NCBI GenBank assembly: GCA_016711805.1
Contig: JADJSH010000017.1
Span: 42,732-106,731 of the forward strand
DNA: 64,000 nucleotides
Direction of reading: 5' to 3'
Source: Bacteroidota bacterium
GTDB lineage: Bacteria; Bacteroidota; Bacteroidia; B-17B0; Aurantibacillaceae
Shown: positions 54,171 through 63,956 of the stretch, piece after piece
How positions within the stretch are numbered: the stretch's first letter is position 1
Layout: every line of letters starts with the position of its first letter
The notes under the pieces: generated by a model
What the model saw: the letters and a program-made list of their open reading frames with translations, nothing else
What the model was told of the DNA's origin: nothing
Database searches by the model: none
Program-made: the position numbers and the translations under genes

Positions 54171-55280
54171 ATGACAAAATTTTTCACGATAGTATTTTCG
54201 GCTTTTTCTTTAGCCTCTTTTTCTCAAACACCTTATAACTATAGTATCAACGGAGATTTAAAAAACGCTCCCGATAACTCATACGCCTATATTCACCATA
54301 AATGGGACGGAAAAGATTTTACTGATAGCGCTAAAGTTAAAGCAGGTAAATTTGCATTTACAGGGAAGGGGAAAGAACCTAATATGTATTGGATGACTCG
54401 CTCTCGTAATATAAACGAGCAACCCAACTTAATTTTCTTTATTGATGGGGGAAAAACTACCATTTCAGCTCATATTGATAGTTTACCAAAAGCTAAAGTA
54501 AGCGGTGGCCAAACCCAAAAAGATTATAATGAATATAATACCATGATGTTTGGTTTTGGAACAAGACAACAAGCCTTGGTAAATGCTTATAACGAAGCTA
54601 AAAATAAGGGCGATGCAGCTACTATGAACGAGAAAGTAGCCGAATACAAGGGCATGGAAGCGGAAGTGAAATTAGCGATCGAAAATTTCATCAAAACACA
54701 CCCAAAATCTGCTGTAAGCGGTTACGCAATTTATTATAATCACCAAAACTCCACAGCTCCTGTTGAAGAACTAGAAAGAGTGGTAGCACTTTTAGATAAA
54801 AGCATTTTAAACACTAAATACGGAAAATTAGCTCAAGAAAAAATAACACAAATTCGTGGAACTACAATTGGATACCCTGCTTTAAACTTCGCTCAAGCCG
54901 ACCCAAATGGCAAAATGGTAAACTTAACAGATTTAAAAGGTAAATACGTATTAGTGGATTTTTGGGCTAGTTGGTGCGGTCCTTGTCGAGCAGAAAATCC
55001 CAACGTGGTAAATGCTTACAATAAATATAAAGACAAAGGGTTTACCGTATTAGGAGTGTCGTTTGATCAGGTAAAAGAAAAATGGATTCAAGCTATTGAA
55101 AAAGATAATTTAACTTGGACTCAAATTAGTGATTTAAAAGGTTGGGGCAATGAAGCTGGTAAATTATATGGTATTACTAGTATTCCTCAGAACTTATTAT
55201 TAGATAAAGAAGGTAAAATTGTTGCTAAAAATTTAAGAGGTGCCGAATTGGACGCAAAACTTGAAGAAATTATTAAATAA
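54171..55280 (+). CDS. TlpA-like thioredoxin with DUF4369 N-terminal domain
   Basis: 369 aa. Signal peptide (ends ASFSQ), DUF4369 domain (about 25-125), helical linker, then a TlpA/ResA thioredoxin domain (about 235-369) with active site WCGPC in VLVDFWASWCGPCRAENPNV and cis-Pro loop in GITSIPQNLLLD. Such periplasmic proteins reduce disulfides in exported proteins or cytochrome c apo-proteins. Upstream of, and possibly linked to, the periplasmic chaperone genes. Confidence 0.92.
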   Translation: MTKFFTIVFSAFSLASFSQTPYNYSINGDLKNAPDNSYAYIHHKWDGKDFTDSAKVKAGKFAFTGKGKEPNMYWMTRSRNINEQPNLIFFIDGGKTTISAHIDSLPKAKVSGGQTQKDYNEYNTMMFGFGTRQQALVNAYNEAKNKGDAATMNEKVAEYKGMEAEVKLAIENFIKTHPKSAVSGYAIYYNHQNSTAPVEELERVVALLDKSILNTKYGKLAQEKITQIRGTTIGYPALNFAQADPNGKMVNLTDLKGKYVLVDFWASWCGPCRAENPNVVNAYNKYKDKGFTVLGVSFDQVKEKWIQAIEKDNLTWTQISDLKGWGNEAGKLYGITSIPQNLLLDKEGKIVAKNLRGAELDAKLEEIIK

Positions 55281-55308
55281 TTGACTACTGAAAATTAAAA
55301 ACTAATTA

Positions 55309-55316
55309 TAAATTTG
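55309..55316 (+). promoter_or_regulatory. -7 promoter element for the chaperone genes
   Basis: TAAATTTG, exact consensus, 23 nt before the ATG at 55340; a TTG lies 25 nt upstream (55281-55283), slightly beyond the usual spacing. Confidence 0.5.
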
Positions 55317-55339
55317 CTAGCCTTAAAAAAAACACAATT

Positions 55340-57445
55340 ATGAAGAATCGTACTTTAGGAATTTTAACATTATCAGCTATCGGTTTTACTTCCTTAGCAC
55401 AAACAAGCGAACCAGTTATTATGACAATAAATGGTAAATCCGTTTATAAAAGTGAGTTCGAAAACGTTTACCATAAGAATAGTGGGAAAGAAGTAAATAA
55501 AGAGCAAAAATCAGTAAAAGAATACGTTGATTTATTTTCGACATTTAAAATGAAAGTATTTGAAGCCGAAGCAAATGGTTTAGATACTAATAGCGCCTTT
55601 AAAACAGAATTAGCAGGATACCGCAAACAATTGGCTGCTCCTTATTTAACAGACAAAAACGTAAACGATGCCTTATTGCAAGAAGCATACGAACGTATGA
55701 AAACCGAAGTAAAGGCAGCACATATCTTAATTCGTTTAGCAGAAGACGCTTTACCAAAAGACACAATTGAGGCTTACACTCGTTTAATTATTATTCGTGA
55801 TGCATTAGCTGGAAAAGCTCCTTCAGCTGCAAAAATAGCTGAATATGAAAATTTATTAAAGAAAAGTTCTTCGGCTTTAACTAAAGCATCAACTAAACAA
55901 GATACTATAAATTATAATGCAAAATTGAACGCGATCAAAGGTCTTGCTGCTGCATTAAATACTACAGGAGATAAATTTGCCGTTGTTGCAAAAAAAACAT
56001 CTGAAGATCCTTCTGCTGCTGATAACGGTGGTGATTTAGGATACTTTACTTCTTTGCAAATGGTTTACCCTTTCGAAAATGCAGCATTTAAAACTAATGT
56101 GGGCGAAACAAGTATGCCTTTAAGAACTCGTTTTGGTTACCATATTTTAAAAGTAGCTGATAAACGTCCTAGTCAAGGTGAAATTTTAACTGCACACATT
56201 ATGGTTAAGTTCGCAAAAGACATGCAAGAAAAAGATAAGGCAAATTTAAAAACGAAAATAGATGAAATTTACACAAAGTTAAAAGCTGGCGAAAAATTTG
56301 AAGATTTAGCACGTCAGTTTTCTGATGACAAACCAAGCGCTGAAAAAGGCGGACAATTACAATGGTTTGGAAGTAGCCGCATGCCAATTGAATTTGAAAA
56401 AGCAGCTTTTGCATTAAAAGCCAATGGTGATTATAGCGAACCTTTTACTACTAACTACGGTTGGCATATCGTAAAACGTTTAGATAAAAAAGGCTTAGCA
56501 CCATTTGACGAAATGAAAGGCGATTTAAAACAACGTATTGGAAAAGATAGTCGTACTCAAGCTGGTAGAACATCTTTAATTGCAAAAATTAAAAATGAAA
56601 ACAAGTACCTTGAAAACGCCGCCGCTAAAAAAGAGTTTTTAAAAGTCATTGACACCACAGTTTATCAAGGCAAATGGGAAGCGAAGAAAGCTGAAAAATT
56701 AGGTAATAAAGAGTTATTTAAATTAGGAGAGAAAAAATACACTCAAAATGATTTTGCTACATACATTGAATCTCACCAAACTGCTCGTCCAAAAATGGAT
56801 AACAATATGTTTTTACTGAAAGTGTATAAAGATTTTGTAGACGAAACAGTTATTAATTACGAAGATTCAAACTTAGAATCTAAATATCCTGAGTTCCGTA
56901 ATTTATTAAAAGAATACCGTGATGGCATTTTATTATTTGACTTAACTGATCAAAAAGTATGGAGTAAAGCTGTAAAGGATACGACAGGTTTAAAAGAATA
57001 CTACTCTAAAAACAAAAACAACTTTTTATGGGACGAGCGTGCTGATGTAACCATGTACAATTGCGCAAACGATAAAATTGCTAAAGAAGTTCGTGGTATG
57101 TTGAAGAAAGGAAAATCAGAAAAAGAAATTACCGAAACTGTTAATAAAACATCTCAATTAAACGTAACTCCTGAAAGCATTACATACTTAAAAGGTGAAA
57201 ACAAGAACGTGGATGCAAACTGGAAAGTGGGCGTTGTAGCAACTGACATAAAAGACGCAAAAGATGGAAAAGTAACTGTTTTAGTGATTAATAAAGTGAT
57301 GGAAAAAACTCCAAAAACGATAGCTGAAGCAAAAGGAATGATTACTGCTGACTACCAAAACTATCTAGAAAAAGAATGGTTAGCTTATCTTAAAAATAAA
57401 TATACTGTTAAAGTAAACGAAGAAGTTTTAAATACAGTAAAATAA
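55340..57445 (+). CDS. Peptidylprolyl isomerase with two parvulin domains (SurA/PpiD-like)
   Basis: 701 aa. Signal peptide (ends SLAQ), SurA-N-like helices (about 22-115), parvulin domain 1 (about 125-275, with an insert of about 65 residues; GGDLGYFTSLQMVYPFENAAF) and parvulin domain 2 (about 280-395; GGQLQWFGSSRMPIEFEKAAF), then a long helical C-terminal region. Periplasmic proline isomerase/chaperone for outer-membrane proteins. First of three related genes in a row. Confidence 0.93.
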   Translation: MKNRTLGILTLSAIGFTSLAQTSEPVIMTINGKSVYKSEFENVYHKNSGKEVNKEQKSVKEYVDLFSTFKMKVFEAEANGLDTNSAFKTELAGYRKQLAAPYLTDKNVNDALLQEAYERMKTEVKAAHILIRLAEDALPKDTIEAYTRLIIIRDALAGKAPSAAKIAEYENLLKKSSSALTKASTKQDTINYNAKLNAIKGLAAALNTTGDKFAVVAKKTSEDPSAADNGGDLGYFTSLQMVYPFENAAFKTNVGETSMPLRTRFGYHILKVADKRPSQGEILTAHIMVKFAKDMQEKDKANLKTKIDEIYTKLKAGEKFEDLARQFSDDKPSAEKGGQLQWFGSSRMPIEFEKAAFALKANGDYSEPFTTNYGWHIVKRLDKKGLAPFDEMKGDLKQRIGKDSRTQAGRTSLIAKIKNENKYLENAAAKKEFLKVIDTTVYQGKWEAKKAEKLGNKELFKLGEKKYTQNDFATYIESHQTARPKMDNNMFLLKVYKDFVDETVINYEDSNLESKYPEFRNLLKEYRDGILLFDLTDQKVWSKAVKDTTGLKEYYSKNKNNFLWDERADVTMYNCANDKIAKEVRGMLKKGKSEKEITETVNKTSQLNVTPESITYLKGENKNVDANWKVGVVATDIKDAKDGKVTVLVINKVMEKTPKTIAEAKGMITADYQNYLEKEWLAYLKNKYTVKVNEEVLNTVK

Positions 57446-57460
57446 TAAAACAACACTATT

Positions 57461-57503
57461 ACAAAAAGGCTGTAACAATTAATGATACAGCCTTTTTGTT
57501 TTA
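57461..57503 (+). terminator. Terminator-like hairpin after the first isomerase
   Basis: ACAAAAAGGCTGTA (57461-57474) / TACAGCCTTTTTGT (57486-57499) followed by TTTTA. It ends only about 11 nt before the next gene's proposed start, so it may set the level of downstream expression. Confidence 0.8.
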
Positions 57504-57513
57504 TAAACAGAAA

Positions 57514-58386
57514 GTGACTTTTTTAAAATTCATAGCTAACACTTGTTTAATTGGGCCTATAATGCTTGCATTTTCATCATGCAATAAAACAACCGATGTA
57601 ACCGAAGATAAAGGTAAGCCCATTGCAAAAGTAAACTCTAGTGTTTTATATGCTACTGATTTAAAGCAAATATCTCAAGCCGGATTATCAAAATCCGACA
57701 GTTTAGCCTTTATTCAAACCTTTGTCAATAAATGGGCCTATAACGAAATATTTTACCAGCAAGCTGTAAATTATTTAACGGAAGAGGAATTAAATATAGA
57801 AAAGGAACTAGAAGAATATAAAAAAGAATTGTTGACCTATAAATTTCAAACAAAACTCATTAACGAAAAACTTGATACAAATGTTACTCTTGCACAAATA
57901 GAAGAATATTATAATAACAATGCTCAAAATTTTTTATTGAAAAACAATATCGTTAAAGTACTTTATGTGAAAACACCTATCAATATTCCTAATATCGATA
58001 AATTTAAAAAATTGTGTTATTCAAATAACCCTAAAGATGCTGAGCCATTAAAAAGTATGTGCATACAATACGCCAATAACTTTTTCATGAATGATAATAC
58101 TTGGTTAATGTTTGATGATTTAAAAAAAGAAATTAATCAGTTAAAAGAAGTTCCTGAATATGACATTAAAAACGGAAAAACATTTGAATTTACAGATGCC
58201 TCCAGCTTTTATTTTCTTAAAATTATTGAGGTAAAATCAAAAAACACCTTATCTCCTTTAAATTTTGAAAAGAAAAACATCAAAAATATGTTGATTAACC
58301 AACGTAAGGAAAAATTAATAACGGCTATTAAAAAAGATTTTTTTGATAAAGCCAAAACAAATAAAGAATTAGAAATTTATAATTAA
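57514..58386 (+). CDS. Lipoprotein with SurA-N-like helical region
   Basis: 290 aa if started at the GTG at 57514, giving a lipoprotein signal MTFLKFIANTCLIGPIMLAF then SSC. A TTG at 57496 lies inside the terminator hairpin and is unlikely. The N-terminal half has the helical SurA-N-type pattern (VNSSVLYATDLKQISQAGLSK) but no parvulin domain with conserved residues is visible; the middle is poorly conserved. Lies between two isomerase genes, 10 bp before surA. Probably an OM-biogenesis chaperone; inferred. Confidence 0.75.
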   Translation: MTFLKFIANTCLIGPIMLAFSSCNKTTDVTEDKGKPIAKVNSSVLYATDLKQISQAGLSKSDSLAFIQTFVNKWAYNEIFYQQAVNYLTEEELNIEKELEEYKKELLTYKFQTKLINEKLDTNVTLAQIEEYYNNNAQNFLLKNNIVKVLYVKTPINIPNIDKFKKLCYSNNPKDAEPLKSMCIQYANNFFMNDNTWLMFDDLKKEINQLKEVPEYDIKNGKTFEFTDASSFYFLKIIEVKSKNTLSPLNFEKKNIKNMLINQRKEKLITAIKKDFFDKAKTNKELEIYN

Positions 58387-58395
58387 CTTAGTAAA

Positions 58396-59742
58396 ATGAA
58401 CATCAAACTTAGTATTGCCCTTTTATTTTTAGTATGTATCTCAAACGCTCAACCTCAAGTTTTAGACAGAGTGGTTGCCATTGTTGGTAAAAATCCTTTG
58501 TTATTATCTGAAATAGAGACGAACTTAATTCAACAAAAAGAAAAAAAGGAACTTGCAGAAAATGGCCGTTGTAAAGTATTTGAAGATTTATTGTTTCAAA
58601 AATTATTACTCGCTCAAGCGGATAGAGACAGTATTACAACAACGGATGCTGAGGTTGATGGAGAATTAGATAGACGTATCCAGTATTATGTTGGGATGTT
58701 AGGTAGTGTAGAAAAATTTGAAGCGTTCTACAATAAACGTATCAGTGTTTTTAAAGATGAATTAAGAGATGACGTTAGAAATCAATTGTTAGCTCAAAAA
58801 ATGCAACAAAAAGTTACAGGTGAAGCAAAACTAACACCTAGTGAAGTAAAGGCGTTTTATAATACATTACCTATAGATAGTTTACCATTAGTAAACTCTG
58901 AATTAGAAATTGGCCACATTGTTAGAAAACCACCTATTAGCGATGAAGCTAAAACTGCTGTAAGAGCGCAATTAGAAGTTTACAGACAACGTGTTGTAAA
59001 TGGAGAAAGTATGAGTGTGATTGCTGCTTTATATAGCGAAGATCCAGGTTCTGCAAAAAATGGTGGTCGTTACGAATCTGTAATGCGTGGACAAATGGTT
59101 CCTGAATTTGAAGCCGTAGCATTTAGATTAAAACAAGGAGAGGTTTCTGAAATTTTTGAAACGACTTATGGCTACCATTTTATGCAATTAGTAGCTCGAA
59201 AAGGAGAATCAGTGGATGTAAGACATGTGTTAATGTCACCTAAAATTTCGCAATTAGAATTAATTAAAGCAAAAGAACAATTAGATAGTATCAGAGAGGC
59301 AATTGTAAACGGCTCAATTAAATTTGAAGATGCAGCTTTAAAATTTAGTTCGGATAAAGACACAAAACAAAACGGTGGTTTATTAATTAATCCAAATGCT
59401 AATAGTACGCGATGGGAATTAGATGAAATTGCCGAAGTAGATCAAAATTTAGTATTTATGTTAGAAAACCAGATGAAGGTTGGAGATGTAAGTCCAGTTA
59501 TTAATCATGTTGGTGCGGATGCAAAACAAGCTTGGCGTATTGTCTATTTAAAATCAAGAACAGAACCTCATAAAGCCAATATGCAAGATGATTATATTCG
59601 ATTACTAAATATGGCTTCGTTTGAAAGGCAAAAAACATTGATTAAAAATTGGATTACCAAAAAATCAAAATCTACTTATATAAAAATTGATCCAGAATTT
59701 AATACTTGCAAATTAGAATATAATTGGATTATTAATCCTTAA
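58396..59742 (+). CDS. surA: SurA-type peptidylprolyl isomerase
   Basis: 448 aa. Signal peptide (ends ISNAQ), SurA N-domain VLDRVVAIVGKNPLLLSEIE, parvulin domain 1 (about 175-270; YSEDPGSAKNGGRYESV, MVPEFEAVAFRLKQGEVSEIFETTYGYHFMQL cut here as two pieces) and domain 2 (about 275-385; KFSSDKDTKQNGGLL). Order and length match SurA. Periplasmic chaperone for barrel proteins. Confidence 0.94.
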   Translation: MNIKLSIALLFLVCISNAQPQVLDRVVAIVGKNPLLLSEIETNLIQQKEKKELAENGRCKVFEDLLFQKLLLAQADRDSITTTDAEVDGELDRRIQYYVGMLGSVEKFEAFYNKRISVFKDELRDDVRNQLLAQKMQQKVTGEAKLTPSEVKAFYNTLPIDSLPLVNSELEIGHIVRKPPISDEAKTAVRAQLEVYRQRVVNGESMSVIAALYSEDPGSAKNGGRYESVMRGQMVPEFEAVAFRLKQGEVSEIFETTYGYHFMQLVARKGESVDVRHVLMSPKISQLELIKAKEQLDSIREAIVNGSIKFEDAALKFSSDKDTKQNGGLLINPNANSTRWELDEIAEVDQNLVFMLENQMKVGDVSPVINHVGADAKQAWRIVYLKSRTEPHKANMQDDYIRLLNMASFERQKTLIKNWITKKSKSTYIKIDPEFNTCKLEYNWIINP

Positions 59743-59750
59743 TAAAAGCA

Positions 59751-59809
59751 TGTCAGTTCGAGCGTAGTCGAGAACACTATTACGCTTCTCGACTACGCTC
59801 GAAGTGACA
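59751..59809. repeat. Dispersed hairpin repeat (GTCGAG/CTCGAC)
   Basis: TGTCAGTTCGAGCGTAGTCG, AGAA, loop, then TTCTCGACTACGCTCGAAG and TGACA: a 24-bp imperfect inverted repeat. Lies between surA and moxR. A broken relative (CTGAGCGGAGTCGG) lies at about 60823-60841. Confidence 0.7.
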
Positions 59810-59843
59810 AAAAATAAAATTAATTCAATAAAAGAATTTAACT

Positions 59844-60806
59844 ATGAACTATAAAAACGACGTAGAAGCTATTGACGCTTTTGTTGTAAAGTACAAAGAA
59901 TTAAATGCAGAAATAGGCAAAGTAATTGTTGGACAAAACGACACGGTAAAAAACGTTTTAATTTCTATTTTTTGTAAAGGACATTGTTTATTAGTTGGTG
60001 TACCTGGCTTAGCTAAAACATTATTAGTTAACACCATTGCCGATGTATTAGGCTTATCGTTTAACCGTATTCAGTTTACACCCGATTTAATGCCAAGCGA
60101 CATTGTAGGTTCTGAAATTTTAGATGAACAACGTAATTTCAAATTCATTAAAGGTCCTTTATTTGCAAATATTGTATTAGCTGATGAGATTAACCGTACA
60201 CCACCAAAAACGCAAGCAGCTTTATTAGAGGCCATGCAAGAACGTTGTGTAACTGCGGCTGGTAAAAAGTACGAATTAGGAAGCCCCTTCTTTGTTTTAG
60301 CAACACAAAATCCAATTGAACAAGAAGGAACCTATCCCCTACCCGAAGCACAATTAGACCGTTTTATGTTTAACGTGTGGTTAGATTATCCAAGCTTTCA
60401 AGAGGAATTACAAGTAGTTAAATTAACCACAACAGATACAAAAGTTCAGTTAAATAAAATTATTTCTGCTGAAGAAATTTTATATTTCCAAAATGTGATT
60501 CGTAAAATACCTGTAGCGGATAATGTTTTAGAGTACGCCGTAAAATTGGTAAACAAAACCCGTTTAAATTCTGAATTCAGTTCGGAAGTAACAAAAAAAT
60601 ATTTGGCTTGGGGCGCTGGTCCGCGTGCATCTCAGTTTTTAGTGTTAGGCGCTAAATGCCACGCTGCTATTAATGGCAAGTACAGTCCAGATATTGAAGA
60701 CGTAAAAGCAGTAGCTAATGCTATTTTAAGACATCGTATTATCAGAAACTATAAAGCAGAAGCTGACGGTATGAGCATTGAAGCAATCATTGAACAATTT
60801 AAATAA
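59844..60806 (+). CDS. MoxR-family AAA+ ATPase
   Basis: 320 aa. Walker A GVPGLAKT, Walker B IVLADEINRTPPKTQAALLEAMQE and sensor ATQNPIEQEGTYPLPEAQLDRF are typical of MoxR proteins, which act as chaperones with VWA- or DUF58-domain partners. The usual DUF58/VWA genes are not next to it here; serA follows. Confidence 0.94.
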   Translation: MNYKNDVEAIDAFVVKYKELNAEIGKVIVGQNDTVKNVLISIFCKGHCLLVGVPGLAKTLLVNTIADVLGLSFNRIQFTPDLMPSDIVGSEILDEQRNFKFIKGPLFANIVLADEINRTPPKTQAALLEAMQERCVTAAGKKYELGSPFFVLATQNPIEQEGTYPLPEAQLDRFMFNVWLDYPSFQEELQVVKLTTTDTKVQLNKIISAEEILYFQNVIRKIPVADNVLEYAVKLVNKTRLNSEFSSEVTKKYLAWGAGPRASQFLVLGAKCHAAINGKYSPDIEDVKAVANAILRHRIIRNYKAEADGMSIEAIIEQFK

Positions 60807-60857
60807 TCAACCTAATTTATGGCAGTCTGAGCGGAGTCGGTTAAAAAAAATAACATT

Positions 60858-61808
60858 ATGAGTAAATTAATTTTAGCCAACGATGGCATTGATGCAGTAG
60901 GAAAAAGTTTATTAGAAAAAGCTGGTTTTACTGTTGTAACTGAAAAAGTAGCACAAGAAAATTTAGCTTCTGAAATTAATGCTAAAAATTATGTTGCACT
61001 AACGGTTCGTAGTGCCACTAAAGTTCGTAAAGATGTCATTGATGCTTGTCCAAATTTAAAAGTAATTGGACGTGGCGGTGTTGGTATGGATAATATCGAT
61101 GTGGACTACGCTCGTTCAAAAGGATTGCAGGTAATTAATACACCAGCTGCATCAAGTAATTCGGTTGCCGAATTAGTATTTGCTCATTTATTTAATGCAG
61201 TGCGTTTTGTTTACGATAGTAATAGAAATATGCCAAACGTTGGTAACACAAAGTTTGATGACTTAAAGAAAAACTATTCTAAAGGAATTGAACTAAGAGA
61301 CAAAACCATTGGTATTATTGGTTTTGGACGTATTGGACAATACACGGCTAAAATTGCCTTAGGTTGTGGCATGAAAGTATTGGCTTATGATCCATTTGTA
61401 AAAGAAGCTATTTTAAAATTAGATATTCATGGTACAAGCGGAGTTGATGTAAAAATCAATACGGTAACAATGGAAGAGTTAATTGCAAATTCAGATATGA
61501 TTTCGATGCACGTGCCAGGTGGAAAAATGATTGGTGAAAAGGAAATCGCTGCTATGAAAAATGGTGTGATTTTAATTAATGCGTCACGTGGTGGTGTCAT
61601 TGACGAAACTGATTTAATTAACGGATTAAATTCTGGTAAAATCGCCCATGCTTGTTTAGATGTATTTGAAAACGAACCAACGCCTAACGAAGCCATTTTA
61701 AAACACGCTAAAATTTCTTTAACTCCACATATTGGAGCTGCCACTAACGAAGCCCAGGAACGTATAGGAGTTGAGCTAGCTGAGAAATTAATTGAGGCAT
61801 TGAAGTAA
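60858..61808 (+). CDS. serA: D-3-phosphoglycerate dehydrogenase, short form
   Basis: 316 aa. First step of serine biosynthesis. Substrate-binding GRGGVGMDNIDV, Rossmann motif GFGRIGQYTAKI, catalytic Arg (INASRGGVID), Glu (ENEPTPNE region) and His (LTPHIGAATNEAQERIG). Lacks the ACT regulatory domain, so no serine feedback through that domain is expected. Confidence 0.92.
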   Translation: MSKLILANDGIDAVGKSLLEKAGFTVVTEKVAQENLASEINAKNYVALTVRSATKVRKDVIDACPNLKVIGRGGVGMDNIDVDYARSKGLQVINTPAASSNSVAELVFAHLFNAVRFVYDSNRNMPNVGNTKFDDLKKNYSKGIELRDKTIGIIGFGRIGQYTAKIALGCGMKVLAYDPFVKEAILKLDIHGTSGVDVKINTVTMEELIANSDMISMHVPGGKMIGEKEIAAMKNGVILINASRGGVIDETDLINGLNSGKIAHACLDVFENEPTPNEAILKHAKISLTPHIGAATNEAQERIGVELAEKLIEALK

Positions 61809-61813
61809 TACTG

Positions 61814-61857
61814 CACCTGTCAGGTTTATAACTAGATTACTATAAACCTGACAGGTG
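61814..61857 (+). terminator. Hairpin repeat/terminator after serA
   Basis: CACCTGTCAGGTTTATA / TATAAACCTGACAGGTG, a perfect 17-bp stem with 10-nt loop. Tracts of this type (AAACCTGACAGGT) recur in Bacteroidota intergenic regions. It ends in TTTA, so it may also terminate. Confidence 0.7.
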
Positions 61858-61868
61858 TTTATCAAACT

Positions 61869-62273
61869 ATGAAATTCATTTGTTCCATATTCCTTTTCAT
61901 TTCCCTTTCCTCATCAGCTCAATATGCTCTTAAAGTAAAAAAAGAAGACAATCGTTTTCTGTTTTTCCAAAAAGGTATAAAGACGGATACGATTATCAAA
62001 AACAAATCTGATTTATTTTACATCAAACTACCAGATAGTTTAAAAAACGATATTCAGATTTTTCTTAAAAACGGACAATTCATTAAAACAGATACTGATA
62101 CCCTGTATCGTTTAATTCATATTTCAGGAATGAAATATTCTCATTCAAAACCAGATTCTGTTTTTAATACCCTATTAGAAGGAAATTGCACGCCGTCTAA
62201 AAATATTAGTATCGAGTTTATCAATACTAAAAATCAAGGTGCTTTCTTAAAGAATATTTTTATTGTGAAATAA
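61869..62273 (+). CDS. Small exported protein of unknown function
   Basis: 134 aa. Signal peptide (MKFICSIFLFISLSSSAQ), then a basic, beta-rich stretch without recognisable family: FFQKGIKTDTIIKNKSDLFYI and a Cys near the C-terminus. Lies between serA and the POT transporter; no clear context. Confidence 0.7.
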   Translation: MKFICSIFLFISLSSSAQYALKVKKEDNRFLFFQKGIKTDTIIKNKSDLFYIKLPDSLKNDIQIFLKNGQFIKTDTDTLYRLIHISGMKYSHSKPDSVFNTLLEGNCTPSKNISIEFINTKNQGAFLKNIFIVK

Positions 62274-62308
62274 ATCTCTTTCTCTTATATTTATAAAAAA
62301 CATTATTT

Positions 62309-63947
62309 ATGTCATCTACTTCAAAACATCCTAAAGGACTATTCTTCTTAGCATTTACTGAATTTTGGGAACGCTTCGGTTATTACTTAATGATTGGAAT
62401 TTTCTTTTTATACATGACCGATACAAAAACTGGTGGTTTTGGCTGGGAAAATGCAAAAGCTTCAGATGTATTTGGAACCTTTATTGCCTGCGTTTACCTA
62501 ACCCCTTTTATTGGTGGCTTATTAGCCGATATGAAATTAGGCTATCGTTTTGCTGTGACATTAGGAGGAATCTTAATGGGTATTGGCTACTGCTTATTAT
62601 CCATTCATGAAGAATGGGCTTTTTACACAGCTCTTTTAATTATGATTGTCGGTAACGGTTTTTTTAAGCCAAACATTTCTACACTACTTGGTAATTTATA
62701 TAACGACCCACAATACAAAGCAAATAAAGATACGGGCTATAATTTATTTTACATGAGTATCAACATTGGTGCTTTCGTTTGTAATTTTGTGGCGGCTTAT
62801 ATGCGCATTAAATACGGTTGGAACTGGGCATTTATTGCAGCTGGTGTTGGTATGTTTTTAGGAGTGATCACTTTTTGGGCAGGAATGAAACATTACAAAC
62901 ATGTGGACGTTAGAAAAGAACCTACTCCTGAAGATAAGCCGATCATTATGCGCTTTTTAAAAGTGCTAGCAGTTGCATTGGGATTTGGTGCAGCCGGATG
63001 GTTTATTCCTGATACAATCTTTGGAAGCGATAGCACGGATGCCTTTCTATGTGCATGTATTCCTGTTGTTTATTTTTATGCTAGTATTTATAAAAGCTGT
63101 AGCGAAGAAGAGAAAAAACCAGTTGGTACCATGTATACCATTTTCGGAATCGTGATTATTTTTTGGGCAATTTTTAAACTAAACGGAACAGCATTGACTA
63201 CTTATGCTAATTCTTATACCGACCGAGCAATGCCAACGGCTTTAGTTCCTTTAGCTGACTCTCTTTTCTTATGTGATAAGTCTGTGGTTGCCGAAAATGA
63301 CACCGTATTTCAATTAGATGAACACTTTAGAAGAATTAAAGATGCTAGTGGTAATCCAACAAAATGTGTTGATTATCCGTCATATTTTAAAAATTTAGCA
63401 CCCGAAAAATATCCGGCTCTTGGCGAAAATCTTACATTGGTGCCAACCGAATTATTTTCAATCTATTAATCCTTTCTTTGTAATTATACTAACTCCATTG
63501 GTTGTAATATTTTTTGGGTTCTTAAGAAAAAGAAAAATGGAACCAACCACAGCAACTAAAATTGCTTATGGTTTATTAATTAGTGGTTTATCTACCTTAG
63601 TTATGGTAGCGGCTGTTCATTATACAGATAACGGCATAAGTAAAGCGAGTGCTTGGTGGTTAATTGGAAGTTACGGCGTTATAACTATTGGTGAGTTATG
63701 CTTGAGCCCGATGGGTTTATCGATGGTATCTAAATTATCACCTGTTCGTTTTACAGCCTTAATGATGGGTGGTTGGAGCTTAGCAACTTCTATTGGAAAT
63801 AAAATGAGTGGCGTATTAGCAAAAAATTGGGACAAGTTTGATGATAAAGCCAACTTCTTTTGGTTAAACTTTGCCTTATTACTATTTGCATTTATACTAA
63901 TGATGTTTTTATTGAAACGATTAAATAAAGCATTTAAAGAAGCCTAG
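62309..63947 (+). CDS. POT-family proton-coupled peptide transporter (frameshifted in this sequence)
   Basis: 545 aa when one extra T in 63455-63458 is removed, joining LVPTELFQSINPFFVIILTP. Motif ExxERFxYY appears as EFWERFGYYLMIGIFFLY, and the PTR2 signature ADMKLGYRFAVTLGG and GNGFFKPNISTLLGNLY are clear. Twelve or more transmembrane segments with a periplasmic loop (about 320-380). Imports di- and tripeptides, which fits an organism that secretes peptidases and catabolises aromatic amino acids. Confidence 0.93.
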
Positions 63948-63956
63948 TTAGGGAGC

